Source: Phlyctochytrium arcticum
Taxonomy: Eukaryota; Chytridiomycota; Chytridiomycetes; Chytridiales; Chytridiaceae
Reading direction: 5' to 3'
Assembly: GCA_025602905.1 (NCBI GenBank)
Contig: JAHLKI010000010.1
Coordinates: 558,001-622,000, forward strand
DNA: 64,000 nt
Shown here: positions 33,199 through 44,068 of the stretch, piece by piece
Layout: the number at the start of each line of letters is the position of its first letter
Numbering within the stretch: position 1 is the stretch's first letter
Translations under genes and position numbers: made by a program
Notes under the pieces: generated by a model
The model's database searches: none
What the model saw: the letters and a program-made list of their open reading frames with translations, nothing else
What the model was told of the DNA's origin: nothing

Positions 33199-33805
33199 GA
33201 TTGTGAGATTGTGATGTTGGTCGTTGTTGAGATGGGTATGGCTACGGGTAAGTTCTGCGGTGCTGTCCTCGGTCTTTAAGTACCCTTCCAGAGTTTACTA
33301 ATCCAACCTTCCAAGCTTTTCTCAAGCTGCTCAAGGTATAAAAACAAACTCAATTCAATGAATGTCGTCCTCGTCGTAGTCGTCGCGTCAAATCCTTCGT
33401 GCTTTCTCTATCTGTAGTAGTTGCCGAGTCGCCGTGTGTGAGATTCTGAATCTCGCCGTGCTGGAATAAAACCCGTTGGGAAAAGTGGTAGAAGGCCGTC
33501 CATCTTTCTCATCTCCCTCCATCGCATATAATAGATAGAATCGCACGTATTATGAGAATCTAGCACGCCATTTTCTATGGCATCAAAACCAGCCAATCGC
33601 CGCGTCGCAAGATCGCCTCACTGCTCACGTAAGCAACATGGACTGCATAGCCACTTGGCGGCGGGTATATGTACCGCGCCGGTTATGACTTTCCCTACCC
33701 ATTCCTTGCCTCGGCAACTTTCAAACAACGACCGCAGTTTTTCTACCGACCATTTCATACAGCAAACTGTCTTACCCCCCGGTGCTGAACCGCGAAAACA
33801 TCAAG
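33199..33805. promoter_or_regulatory. Divergent control region MET16 / MET5
   Basis: About 600 bases between two consecutive steps of sulfate reduction transcribed in opposite directions. TCACGT at 33625-33630 is a partial match to the Cbf1/CENP-B-type E-box used at yeast MET promoters; GCACGT also occurs at about 33542. Joint control is inferred from the layout, not shown by a defined operator. An overlapping open frame (33577-33849) has no family features. Confidence 0.45.
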
Positions 33806-36800
33806 ATGGTTGCTTTTGCCTCTCTGGCGCATTATGGGTACGTGGATAAACAATCGCCTCCAACGAATCATAAGCTGATGCGAAGCGTTTTATTAGGTAC
33901 GCCCTGTCGGATCGGATAATACTGCCCGAGCGAGCTGAAGGCGACGGCAGTAGCTTGGCTTCCGTTATTCAAGCTATTCAAGATGTCAAACATGCCGCAT
34001 CAATCAACGCCTTTGACCGTACCCCCTTTGTCACTTTTCTCCGTAACCCGCGCGCCGATCTCTACTTGGAACTTACCACCAATATCGACTCGAACCTTGT
34101 CACGACTGTCTTTCTTCCCGCTACCCACTTGATTCACGCCATTCCCGCCCTTTACCGATTAGTCACTGACCGCGTACCTGTCGTATTTCATGTCCCGATC
34201 GACGCCGAGGAGGATACGGCCAATGTCATGGCGGTTCGGCAGACGGGGGCCGCTCTTTTTGCATCGGGGCTGTGGACTGAAGCAACCACGCGGCATTTGG
34301 CCTACGGCACAGCCGTGCGCGAGAGGATCCCTGTCCTTCATTTCTACCATGTCCCATTTCAAAGTCCCAGCTCTTACGAGACGGCATTGAAAAGCCTTTC
34401 AGAAACTGCCCAGTGGTTACGCTCTGAGCAGGAAAACGGTCGCGAAAAGGATGCGGATACTACACCACCGGATGCGCAGGCCGCACCAGCCGAGCAACCC
34501 GCATTTTTCGTACCAAGTGCGAAAACAGTCGACCCAATTCAAGTCGCAGAATCCATAAGCAACATTTTCGAGAACCAGCCAGACATTCGAACTCACAGAT
34601 CGGCAGCCTTCTTTACGTATGAAGGGCCTTCCAACGCGACCGATATCATTGTCAAACTGGCTTCATCGGGAAGTGTCACTTTTTCATCACCATCCAGTCG
34701 TACTGTTGGTGTAATCACTGTTCATACTTACCGCCCCTGGACCGACGCGCAATTCCTCAACTCGCTGCCATCTGGATCTCAAATCAAGCGGGTCGCGGTA
34801 CTGGAAACAGCTCAATCATCGGCCAACCCTTGGGGTCCTCTTTTCCTCGATGTCGCCGCTGCTTTCCACTCTGAGGCATGGGCTGGTAAAGAGATCCCAA
34901 GCATTAAGGAAGGTCGCATTCATTTTGCAAGCTCTATTTCTGGCGACGAGATTGCGAAACAGCTGCAACAGGAAACCAATGATGGACCATTTATCGTTGG
35001 TTCTCAACCCGTAGTGGCACCAACCAACGGCGTGTCAACCCCCAAGGCCCCAGAACCTGCTATTGAGGCACCTTACATTACCCTTCTCAACACGCTATTC
35101 CCATCGCGGCTCAACATTGCCAATGTGGACTCGAGCAGTTCCGCCGCTGCCCAGCACAGTGCTCAAGCGAGCGTAGAGTATGGTTTTGGACAACATGTTG
35201 CGTTCGCGCAGCAGCGGGATCAGTTGGTCAAGACTGTGGAGCGGGTCGTCAAAAAGGCGACGGTTGGAGAGGTCTCAATTGATGCTGAACTCAAGGATAC
35301 ATTGTTGGCCTGGCTGCAACATCGCAATGATGCAGAGACATCAGTTACGCTATCCAATCAGATCTCGATCCTTCTTTCATCAACGCAAAAGGGATCTGTG
35401 AACGCCGACTTGCAAGTCATTGCCGATTCTTTGCAACTCCTGGCCAAGCCGTCTCGCTGGCTCCTAGGCGGTGACGATCTGTCTTATGATATTCAATCCA
35501 GCGGCGTTCACCACCTCATTGCGTCGCGCGAAAACATCAACCTGCTTCTGCTTGATACCCAGCCCTACTCGGAAAAGACGGAATCAGCCCAAGCCGATAA
35601 GCGCAAGAAGGATGTCGGACTTTACGCCATGCAGTACGGAAGTACCTATGTTGCATCAGTTGCTCTCAACGCGTCATATGCTCATGTCCTGCGTGCCCTT
35701 ATGGAAGCCGACAAATTTGATGGCCCGTCTATTGTTCTCGCTTACCACCCCCGCATCTCAAACGTTGACAAAGGCCTCAGTGTACCTTTGGCTACATTGA
35801 AGGAAACCAAAGTTGCAGTGGATAGTGGGTACTGGCCCCTCTACCGCTGGAACCCAGCATTCGACAAGGAGGACTCGCCTGAATCACCATTCAAGCTTGA
35901 TTCCGAACGCGTGCGCAAAGAGATTGAAGAGTTTTTGAGCCGGGAGAATGCATTAGCCCACGTGTTCAAGACGACTCCCCAAATTGCCGCTGGTGGATTG
36001 ACGGGCTCGGTGGAGCAGGACGTGGCAAAGGCCGTGCAGGGCAAGATTGAGTCGTCATATGCTAGTTTATTGGCTGGACTCAACACGCAACCATTATTGA
36101 TCTTGTTTGGATCGGATGGGGGGAATGCTGAGGGAGTCGCTAAACGCCTGGGTGCCGAAGCAAAACAACGATCATTGCGGCCGCGGATTTTACCTGCTGA
36201 TTCGTTTCCGGTCGAGTCGCTCCCCACCGAGCAAAACGTTGTGTTTATCGTTTCAACAGCCGGCCAGGGCGAGTTTCCCGGTAATTTCAAGGAAACGTGG
36301 AAGGGTCTTCAAGCCGCTTCTTCCAACCCCGATTTCACGCTAGCCAATACCCGGATTGGAGTTTTGGCATTGGGAGATCGACATTACTGGCCTCGTGAAG
36401 AAGACAAGCATTATTTCGCTAAAGCTGGGAAAGATTTGGATGCGCGTCTGCAGACGTTGGGTGCCCAGCGATTGACCGAGCTGGGAATAGCCGATGATCA
36501 GGATCCGGATGGTTTGCATACGGGAGTGAATGCTTGGCGGCCCCTGCTATGGCAGGCATTGGGAGTGGCCGAGTTGGAAGTGAGCGCGGAAGCAGCGGCC
36601 ACGGGTCCTTCGGATGATGCCATGAAGGAATCTTCCAACTTTTTGCGGGGAACCATTGCCGAGAGTTTACAAGATACTTCGACGGGTCAAATGGCGGAGC
36701 TTGACACCAAGATTTCCAAGTTTCACGGCATTTACCAGCAAGATGATCGCGATCTTCGGCCTTCCCGTGTTCGGCAGGGTCTGGAGCCTGCCTTTTCATT

Positions 36801-38295
36801 CATGGTTCGGTGTCGAATCCCTGGTGGGGTTGTGTCTCCTGAACAGTGGTTGGCTGTCGACAACATTGCCGATACGTTTGCCAATGGAACCATCAAGATT
36901 ACCACTCGACAGACGTTTCAGTTTCACGGGATCATTAAAAAGGTGCTCAAACCCAGTATCAAGGACATGAACCGTGCACTGATGGATACCATTGCTGCCT
37001 GCGGTGACGTGAACCGAAACGTTCTCTGCAACCCCAACGAACACTCTTCAGCCGTCAACGCGGCCGTCCTCCTCTTGGCTCAAGATTGGTCTCGCCACAT
37101 GCTTCCCCAAACCAGTGGGTACCACGAAATCTGGCTGGACAAGAAACTCGTCTCGTCGTCCTTGCAAGCCGACCAAGTTGAACCCATTTATGGCAAAACC
37201 TACCTCCCCCGCAAATTCAAGACGGCGATTGCAGTTCCACCCCACAACGACGTTGACCTCTTTGCCAACGATTTGGGATACATTGCCATCATTGAGAACG
37301 ATCAGGTTGTTGGGTACAATGTGGCCGTTGGCGGTGGTATGGGTATGACGCATGGCAACAAAAAGACGTACCCCCGACTTGCTTCCGTGCTGGGCTTTGT
37401 GACGCCCGAGCAGGCCATTCCCGTCGGTGAAGCAGTCGTGACGGTCCAACGCGATTACGGGGACCGAACCAACCGCAAGCACGCCCGGTTGAAGTATACC
37501 ATTGATGACCGGGGTGTCGAGTGGTTCAAGGCTCAAGTCGAGGAACGCGTCGGGTTCAAACTGGCACCTACCCGATCCTACAAGTTTATTTCCAATGGGG
37601 ACCGCTACGGCTGGATTCAAGAATCGGATGGGTCATGGGCCTACACGCTATTCATCCAAAACGGCCGCGTGAGCGATTCACCCGACGCGCCCACCAAGAC
37701 ATCCCTCAAACAACTCGCCCAACTCCTTACAACTCGCAACATTGGCCAAATCCGGCTCACAGCCAACCAACACTTGGTTATTGCCCAAATCCCCTCGGCG
37801 CATAAATCCGATATTGACGCGTTCCTGCATACCCATCATTTACACATTACAAACCACTCGGCACTCCGACTCAACTCGATGGCCTGTGTCGCACTCCCAA
37901 CCTGTGGCCTAGCCATGGCCGAATCCGAACGCTACCTCCCCCACCTCATCACCCTCCTCGAATCCACCCTAGACAACCTCGGCCTCCGCCACGACGCCGT
38001 CTCGATCCGCATGACGGGCTGTCCGAACGGCTGTGCCCGCCCCACCATTTCGGAAATTGGGCTGGTCGGAAAAGCCCCCGGGGCATATAACCTCTACCTG
38101 GGCGGCAGTTTCTCGGGCCAACGCCTCTCAAAACTCTACCGGGAATCCGTCGGCGAGGCTGAAATTATTGAATTGTTGACTGTGGTGTTGTCCCGTTGGG
38201 CCAAGGAACGTATCGACGGTGAACATTTGGGCGAGTGGTGTATTCGGGCTGGCATTGTGAAGGCTACGGTTGAAGGCAAAGACTTTCATGATTAG
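33806..38295 (+). CDS. MET5: Assimilatory sulfite reductase (NADPH) beta subunit with flavodoxin domain
   Basis: Siroheme and 4Fe-4S enzyme reducing sulfite to sulfide. Exons 33806-33837 and 33897-38295 give 1476 residues, about the length of yeast Met5 (1442). Domain order: an oxidoreductase-like N-terminal half (DVGLYAMQYGSTYVASVALN; GPSIVLAYHP), a flavodoxin domain (LLILFGSDGGNAEGVAKRLG; VFIVSTAGQGEFPG; LALGDRHYWPREED), then the sulfite/nitrite reductase halves (FHGIYQQDDRDLRPSRVRQG; ITTRQTFQFHGIIKKVLK; GDVNRNVLCNPNEHSS). The cofactor cysteines lie in CVALPTCGLAMAESER and RMTGCPNGCARP. The end GIVKATVEGKDFHD matches the family C-terminus. The start at 33806 is the only ATG after an upstream in-frame stop; the first intron splits the Gly-Tyr of HYGYALSDR. 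Confidence 0.96.
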
Positions 38296-38923
38296 TTTCC
38301 TTCTTACCTTTTTTTGTATTTTATTCCTTTTCCATTTTGCATTTTGTAGCTTTTTTTTTACCCATCATGTATAACTTTATCTGTTGTGATCATTTTAATG
38401 TCATTTGTCGCAAAACATCATCACCTCTGAATCGTTTTTTACTTTGTCTTGCTGGAAGTTGAATACATTATCTCATCAGCATTTTCCCAGATTCTGCCCA
38501 TGCACTCTGGGTCGAGAATCTCAAAGGTGACAGCCAAAAGAATAGAAACATTTGATGCCAAAAAAAAGTGGGTGAAAAGAGAGAAATAAAGAACCTTGGA
38601 ACCATGTGGGAAAACCAAGTACTCGAGTACGTATGGCAAGAACGCAATGTTATTTTAAACATTTTTGTGATCACGGATGAAACAAAAGCTGGCGGACAAT
38701 CCGGAAACGCCTACAAACCATGACCTTGAAATGAAAGATAATCTTACTCAATCCCCCCCAAGAAAACCCCCAAGGCAAGTGGCGCGTGGGAAAGAGTGCG
38801 ATTCGGATGGGCTTGACAAGCCACCTGTCAAAATGCAGCGGGAGATAAAATCCTCCTTTGCACATCAACGGCAAGCCCGCTACCTTGGAAACCTATCTTG
38901 GGCAACGTACATTTGACGAGGGG
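38296..38923. other. Intergenic and possible 5' exon of the F-box gene
   Basis: T-rich MET5 3' sequence to about 38420, then AT-rich DNA. From 38677 an ATG opens a frame (MKQKLADNPETPTNHDLEMK) that overlaps the F-box frame and could be an upstream exon. The words GACAAGCCACCTGTCAAA at about 38815 recur at about 40293 ahead of the second copy, so this flank was part of the duplicated unit. Confidence 0.45.
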
Positions 38924-39694
38924 ATGGAACAAGGAAAAGAACTGCAGGTGCACGAAGGACCCCCGGAGATTCTTTCACCGATCATAGAGTACGTTCATGG
39001 GACTTTGCGGTCTTACCCCGGTCAGCGCCAAGACAGACTTGATCAAATCTCAAGAGTCTGCCGGTCCTGGCGAAGAGCAACGCTACCCTATTTATTTCGG
39101 GAGCCGTTTCGTCACAGCCTCGACTTGGTTAGAAAGTTTGTGGGGTGTCTTGGCGATCGTCCAGATTTGGGGCAGTACGTGCGTGCTTTTGAAGATGTGA
39201 TACTGTGGTACGAGGGCGAGAGCCTGTTGGAACATTCAATACTTGTGAGGGCTCTGCTGAGTGTGTGCCCAAATATGTGAGTTTCAACCCATTCCATTTT
39301 CATACATTCACGGTACTAATCTGACACATGAACGGAAAGGGAAGAACTTCAACTACATTGTTGTTCATTTGATCAAGGCGATATATATCTCAGGTCAATC
39401 TTGGACGCGCGTCGCAATATCGACCCATCCCGCTCGCGGCTGACTACGTTGTTTCTAAAGCATCCCATGCGCGGGTGCGACGACATTGTATTGCAACTTA
39501 TATCTGCGAACCCATCTCTTCAACACTTGGACGTCTTCGGAACAAACCTCAAAGTGGAAAGAATTCTGACCTTGCTCAATACCTGTACACACTTAACCGA
39601 GCTGACTCTTGGGAGGGTTTTTTTTGAGGAAGCCATGCTGACCGAAATCATGAGTGTGAAACCCGAACGCGTCGAAATTTTGATTATACCCTAA
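38924..39694 (+). CDS. F-box-like leucine-rich repeat protein
   Basis: Two exons, about 39278 being the end of the first (CPNM then GTGAGT) and the second starting near 39340 with EELQLHCCSFDQ. The N-terminal PPEILSPIIEYVHGTLRSYP with RLDQISRVCRSWRRATLPYL fits an F-box-like motif (PxEIL..I..VCRxWRxxxxPxL). The C-terminal half has leucine-rich repeats (RLTTLFLKHPMRGCDDIVLQ; NPSLQHLDVFGTNLKVERIL; TCTHLTELTLGRVFF). Such proteins usually act as substrate adaptors of SCF ubiquitin ligases; the target is unknown. A degenerate copy follows at 40.4-41.2 kb. The start is uncertain: 38924 is the nearest ATG in frame, but an exon from 38677 may precede it. Confidence 0.6.
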
Positions 39695-40453
39695 AATCAA
39701 CTGGAAACGAGAGACTTGCATTTCTTGCTATATACGTATTTTGGCTATGTATGTTTGCTTCTGCTGAATATATGTCACATTACAATTTTGGTTCCGAACA
39801 TCGACGTTGTCCTTTGGTACAGTAGTGCCTATTGATGAAGGGAAATTCTGGATTCTGGCTTTCTGGGGCGGTGGGAAATTGTGACGCGACGGCCTTCGTC
39901 ATTTGCTAAGTCTGTGCAACTACCACATACATCTGCTATTCTTTTGCAAATGGATGAGTTTCAAATGAAACTTTTGTTGGTGCATGATTCCCACTCTTGG
40001 TTCGAAGGAACAAGTGTCATCCTCTAACGAATGATTCCCACCCACAAGCATCATCATGCCCAGTGGAAAGCTTGTTTCCAGAGTCAGCGACCTCGATTGC
40101 ATGCAGCGCAACCAGCTTAACATTGAACGCCGACAACCGATTCGCAAGAGGCAAAAAAAGTCCTCTCGCGAGTATATTGTGACTAAGAGTTTTTCGCGCT
40201 GTTTAACCCCTGGAGATGAAGATAATTACTGAGTACCCCGATCTATTCAATACCGGCGCGGCATGGCCAGCTTTGGTTAAATTCGAAATGGGATTGACAA
40301 GCCACCTGTCAAAGTCTAGAAAAAAGGGGCTTCAGGAGGAAACACCTGTCAGTGCGCCTCTTCTCACTTTCCAAAAAACTAATCTGCTAGGCACGACAAG
40401 CTTTGACCTGATGGTCAAGGAAAAAGTACATCACAACAAACTCATTGACGGCG
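39695..40453. other. Spacer between the two F-box copies
   Basis: About 760 bases, AT-rich, no supported gene. The distal part (about 40285-40440) resembles the region before the first copy and is part of the duplication. Confidence 0.4.
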
Positions 40454-41208
40454 ATGATGCCCAAACTACCCCCCGAGATATGGTTGCAGATCATAGATTA
40501 CGTCCCGAGAGGTTACTATCGTTACCGCATTCAGCGCAAAGAAACGCTTGATCAAGTCTCAAAGAGTCTGTTGGGCTTGGCGAAGAGCAATGATACCGTA
40601 TCTGGTTAGCAAACCTTACATATACCATTTTGTCATACTCGACGCGTTTGTGAGATATCTTGGTGATCATCCAGCTTTTGGACAGCACGTCCGTGTTTTC
40701 AATGATGATGGCATATAGAACGATTTCAGCAACCTATCGGATAATGAAAGACTCTTGAGGGCTTTCCTGAGTGCCTGCCCAAATATGTGAGTTTTTACTG
40801 TGTTATTTTTACTTGCATTTCATATGGTCCTAAATCTGACAAATGAATGGCAGCAAAGAACTTACTCTACACGGCCCACTTCAATCCCATACATATTCTG
40901 ACTCAATCTTGGACGCACTTTGCAACAGGGACCCATGTCGCTCGCGGCTGACTACGCTGACTCTACGGCATCACCGCCCTCGGTGTGACGACTTTGTAAT
41001 GCGACTCATATCTGCGAACCCATCTCTTCAATGTTTGGACCTCTTCTACGTAGAGCTCAAACTGGAAACAGTCCTTATGTTGCTCAAAACCTGCACACAC
41101 TTAACCGAGCTGGTTCTTTCAAATGATTTTGTCAAGGAAGAAATGCAGACCGAAATCATGAGTGTGAAACCCGAACGCGGGAGAATTTTCTTTTGTCACC
41201 TCCTATAA
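40454..41208 (+). pseudogene. Broken second copy of the F-box/LRR gene
   Basis: Starts MPKLPPEIWLQIIDYVPRGY, clearly related to the gene at 38.9 kb. Where the first copy reads CTCAAGAGTCTGCCGG, this copy has one extra A (CTCAAAGAGTCTGTTGG, near 40550), shifting the frame and ending it at 40607. In the original phase the similarity continues, with a TAG at about 40717 in place of a sense codon, to a conserved CPNM splice donor (GTGAGT). The second exon (40851-41208) is intact: ELTLHGPLQSHTYSD, NPSLQCLDLFYVELKLETVL, TCTHLTELVLSNDFV. One frameshift plus one stop argue for a pseudogene, although the second exon is well kept. Confidence 0.7.
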
Positions 41209-41642
41209 AATCAACTGGAAGATGTAGATTTTGCATTCCTTCTATATGCATATTTTGGTTATATATAAAGTTGTCAATTCACCGGATCTCCTAATTCCAA
41301 ATCATTCAACCCGCGCGTTATATACAATTTCCCCATCTCCTCGCTCTAACGATAATATTAGAGCGTCACCTTCCGCAGGTACAGCCACATTCCAGCGTTT
41401 GAACTCCACAAACAAAAAGGTGTCGGCAAGATGAAATAAATATCTAGCTTGTTTTTGGTTCTCAAGAAGAAGCGGTAAAGTGCGCGAGTGGCGTTGTATT
41501 TGAAGGTATAAACATTTTGCAGTGAAAATGCATCTGTGTCTGATTGCGGGGTACGATTTTTTTGTTGAATGCTGTCTCGAACGAATTTCGCCTTTATGCA
41601 TCTAGAGGATTATCCGGTTAGATTATGCACTAGTCACACGCC

Positions 41643-41679
<37 letters not shown>

Positions 41680-43068
41680 GCTAAGGATCCCAAGAAGAGT
41701 CTATCGCCCAAGAAGAATGACTACTGTACTGGTAGCAGAAAAGTCTCGCTCGGATCAACCCCGCCAAGCGGGCAGTCAGGATGAGACATGTTGCGCCCGA
41801 GGGCCGCAGCACATCAGCGTGAATACGTTGCGCCCAGAGGGGGCGGCAATATGAGACGACGAGAGAGCGCGGCTGGGCTCGATCAGTTTTTTACGACGCA
41901 GTATAAAATCAAGAAGATGACTGGAGGCTCGAAGAATTTCGAAAATGGAAGACGAGATGTCAAGAAATGATATACCAGTTTAGTGGGTTCAGGGGTCAAG
42001 AAAAATCAAAGAAAGAAACGGGCAGCGACACAGAAGATGTGACTGGCAATATGCCAACGAAACTCGGACACGAGAACAGAATCCCACGACATGATCAATC
42101 GCATCCAGGCCGCAACGCACAATTCCCTAACTGAGAGGGAGAGAGAGAGCGCGCAACCTGCATGTAACGCTGTGAAAAACTTACAAAGGAGTTTTTATCC
42201 GGAACAGATTGAAACTTTTTTTTTTATTTTTTCGTCGGTCGCGGATCTGGAGGGATGAAAAGGGGGCAAAATTATATATTCGTATATATTCGTAAGCCAA
42301 GCAAAAAAAAAAGCTTACTCTGATGTCTGGTTGGAATAGTCTACAGGAGCGGGATGACGCACAAGACATTAAGAGCCGGTGTTCGTCGGATATGAAGGAA
42401 ATCGTCATGCTGAAACAGAATTTGAACATTGCGGGGCATCAAAAGTCATCAGCAGAACTTTGACGCTGCAAAAAAAAATTGTGACAAAAATCCCATCATT
42501 GCAATGGAGCAGACTCAAGTTGCGCGGGAATTCTGGGGGCGTGTGGTCTCGAGGGGTCTCGGAGGCGGGCAAGAGAAGGTTTTCGATTTTATTTTTATTT
42601 TTTAAGCCAAACGAATAAAAAAATCGAGGGGGAAGATGACTTTGTCAGAAGAGATTATCCCGACTTTTAAAGCGGTTAAATTCATACCCAGAACTGAACG
42701 CTTGCCACTCATTCACTCGCCATGGGACTCTCAGCCTCACCTGCCCACACACATCATGAAAGCACAAATCTAATAGCAATCGCCCCACAGGAAAAATGTT
42801 GAGAGCCCATCCATGGCAAATTGGGAAAGTTCTCCTATAATCTTCCCAGTTCTTATATATATAGCTCTCGAACGCTACATTGTTTGTTCTTCCAATCCGG
42901 CTACTACTACACCAGGAAATATGGCTAATGGCTGCTGCGCACTCGTGGGAAAAAGAATATTTTTTTCGAACTAATTTGGCATTTTCACTATTCTTTGTTG
43001 TTCGTCGGTATAAACCAAAAAACTCTTTTCTCATCTCGCGCGCACGCAACCTTTGAAATATATATTCA
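41209..43068. other. Gene-free stretch with simple repeats
   Basis: About 1.9 kb without a supported gene, rich in A/T runs and GA tracts. CGCTCTAA at about 41342 and TTAGAGCG at about 41358 form a short perfect hairpin. Further GA-rich words occur near 42133-42150. It abuts the 5' LTR of the first copia element. Confidence 0.5.
41648..41678 (+). repeat. (GA)n microsatellite
   Basis: An uninterrupted run of about 15 GA dinucleotides. Confidence 0.9.
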
Positions 43069-43215
43069 TGTTGTGACTCAGTTTCCTGAGATCAACACGC
43101 GCTGGTTATCTCAGCAAGTCCCGACGCGTTACCTTGTATATAATGTGGTCGTTGGTCGAGCCTCGTACCGACTCTTTAGTCTTTTGATTCAATACATTGA
43201 AGTTACTTTATAACA
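43069..43215 (+). repeat. 5' LTR of copia element 1
   Basis: 147 bases, TGTTGTGACTCA...TTATAACA. Contains TATATAATG about 75 bases in, a candidate TATA element for transcription of the element. Confidence 0.8.
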
Positions 43216-43252
43216 CGTTATCAGACACCTAAGCTCTAACCAACTGAGCACG
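43216..43252 (+). other. Candidate primer-binding site resembling an antisense tRNA half
   Basis: Directly after the LTR the sequence reads TTATCAGACACC, AAGCTCTAACC, AACTGAGCACG. Its reverse complement contains GCTCAGTTGGTTAGAGC, the consensus tRNA D-arm, followed by a stretch in anticodon-arm position. Copia of Drosophila and yeast Ty5 prime from internal tRNA halves, so this fits that mode. The identity of the tRNA could not be settled. Confidence 0.5.
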
Positions 43253-43273
43253 ATCTCTAAATCAGCATCTGCT

Positions 43274-43687
43274 ATGACTATCCAGGCTGCGAGATATGAA
43301 CCTCCCCAGGCGACAATTCAACAAAGGTTTAACATTCAGCTGGGAAGAGTAAAGGACACGCTGCACGGCCTGCTACACAGCCACCGTGCAATTCTGAAAG
43401 TCTCCGATCGGGGAGTTCCGGGTGCAATGCCTCCTTTACTTAAGATCTGTAACCTTAGTAGAAAGTCTCGCCATAATGGAGGAGTGGCCTTCATGAAACT
43501 CTTAGAACACATTCGACGGTACCATGGACGGGATCTCACAGTTACGGCTGCAGGAGGTATTCTAAGTACCGCATCTCAGAGGGTTAAGGAACTTGGCCTG
43601 GACATGTCGCATCTGCCTACTGACTACAATGAAGAAGAGTCGGACAGTGAAGAGATTAATGATGATGAGGAAAACTACTCTGACTAA
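43274..43687 (+). CDS. Unknown acidic-tailed protein inside copia element 1
   Basis: 137-residue open frame from ATG, not recognised. It holds basic helices (HGLLHSHRAILKVSDRGVPG; HIRRYHGRDLTVTAAGG) and ends in an acidic run (EEESDSEEINDDEENYSD). It lacks a zinc knuckle and looks unlike copia Gag. A 60-base part of it (about 43341-43402) recurs inverted at about 44006-44068. It could be a captured host fragment or a degenerate gag. Confidence 0.35.
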   Translation: MTIQAARYEPPQATIQQRFNIQLGRVKDTLHGLLHSHRAILKVSDRGVPGAMPPLLKICNLSRKSRHNGGVAFMKLLEHIRRYHGRDLTVTAAGGILSTASQRVKELGLDMSHLPTDYNEEESDSEEINDDEENYSD

Positions 43688-43744
43688 CCCTTTGATTGGT
43701 TGAATGGATTGTATTATTGTATTATATTTTGAAATGAATTGATA

Positions 43745-43985
43745 AAGTCCCGTCAGATTTTAAATAAAGGAGGCATTGCACCGGTCAGATTTTAAGTACT
43801 GTAAAGGAGGCAGTGTACCAGGTAGATATTAAGTAAAGGAAGCACTCTACCGGGCAGATTTTAAGTAAAGCACACACGCTGCACGGCCTGAGTATTTAAG
43901 TAAAGGAAGCACTGTACCGGACAGATTTTAAGTAAAGGAGGCACTGTACCGGACAGATTTTAAGTAAAGGAAGCATTGCACCCGG
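43745..43985 (+). repeat. Tandem array, about 35-base units
   Basis: Six to seven imperfect copies of a unit like GTCAGATTTTAAGTAAAGGA followed by GGCACTGTACCG. One unit is interrupted by CACACGCTGCACGGCCTGAG, a piece of the preceding open frame, showing that the array grew by mixing local sequence. Confidence 0.8.
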
Positions 43986-44005
43986 CCTCAGCCGGGGGCG
44001 AAAAC

Positions 44006-44068
44006 ATCGAGAATTGCACGGTGGCTGTGTAGCAGGCCGTGTAGCGTGTCCTTTACTCGTCCCATTCA
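44006..44068 (-). repeat. Inverted copy of 43341-43402
   Basis: Reads on the plus strand GAATTGCACGGTGGCTGTGT then AGCAGGCCGTGTAGCGTGTC, the reverse complement of the segment within the 43274 frame with few changes. Together with the array it makes a large fold-back. Confidence 0.8.

Noticed and set aside
42645..43049. 134-residue minus-strand gene ahead of copia element 1
   Set aside because: No conserved features, AT-rich, and overlapping frames of similar length exist on the other strand.
43216..43260. A tRNA gene on the minus strand
   Set aside because: Only a D-arm and part of an anticodon arm can be drawn; acceptor and T-arm are absent and it sits exactly at a copia primer-site position.
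43745..43985. CRISPR array
   Set aside because: Units are contiguous and degenerate without unique spacers, and the genome is eukaryotic.
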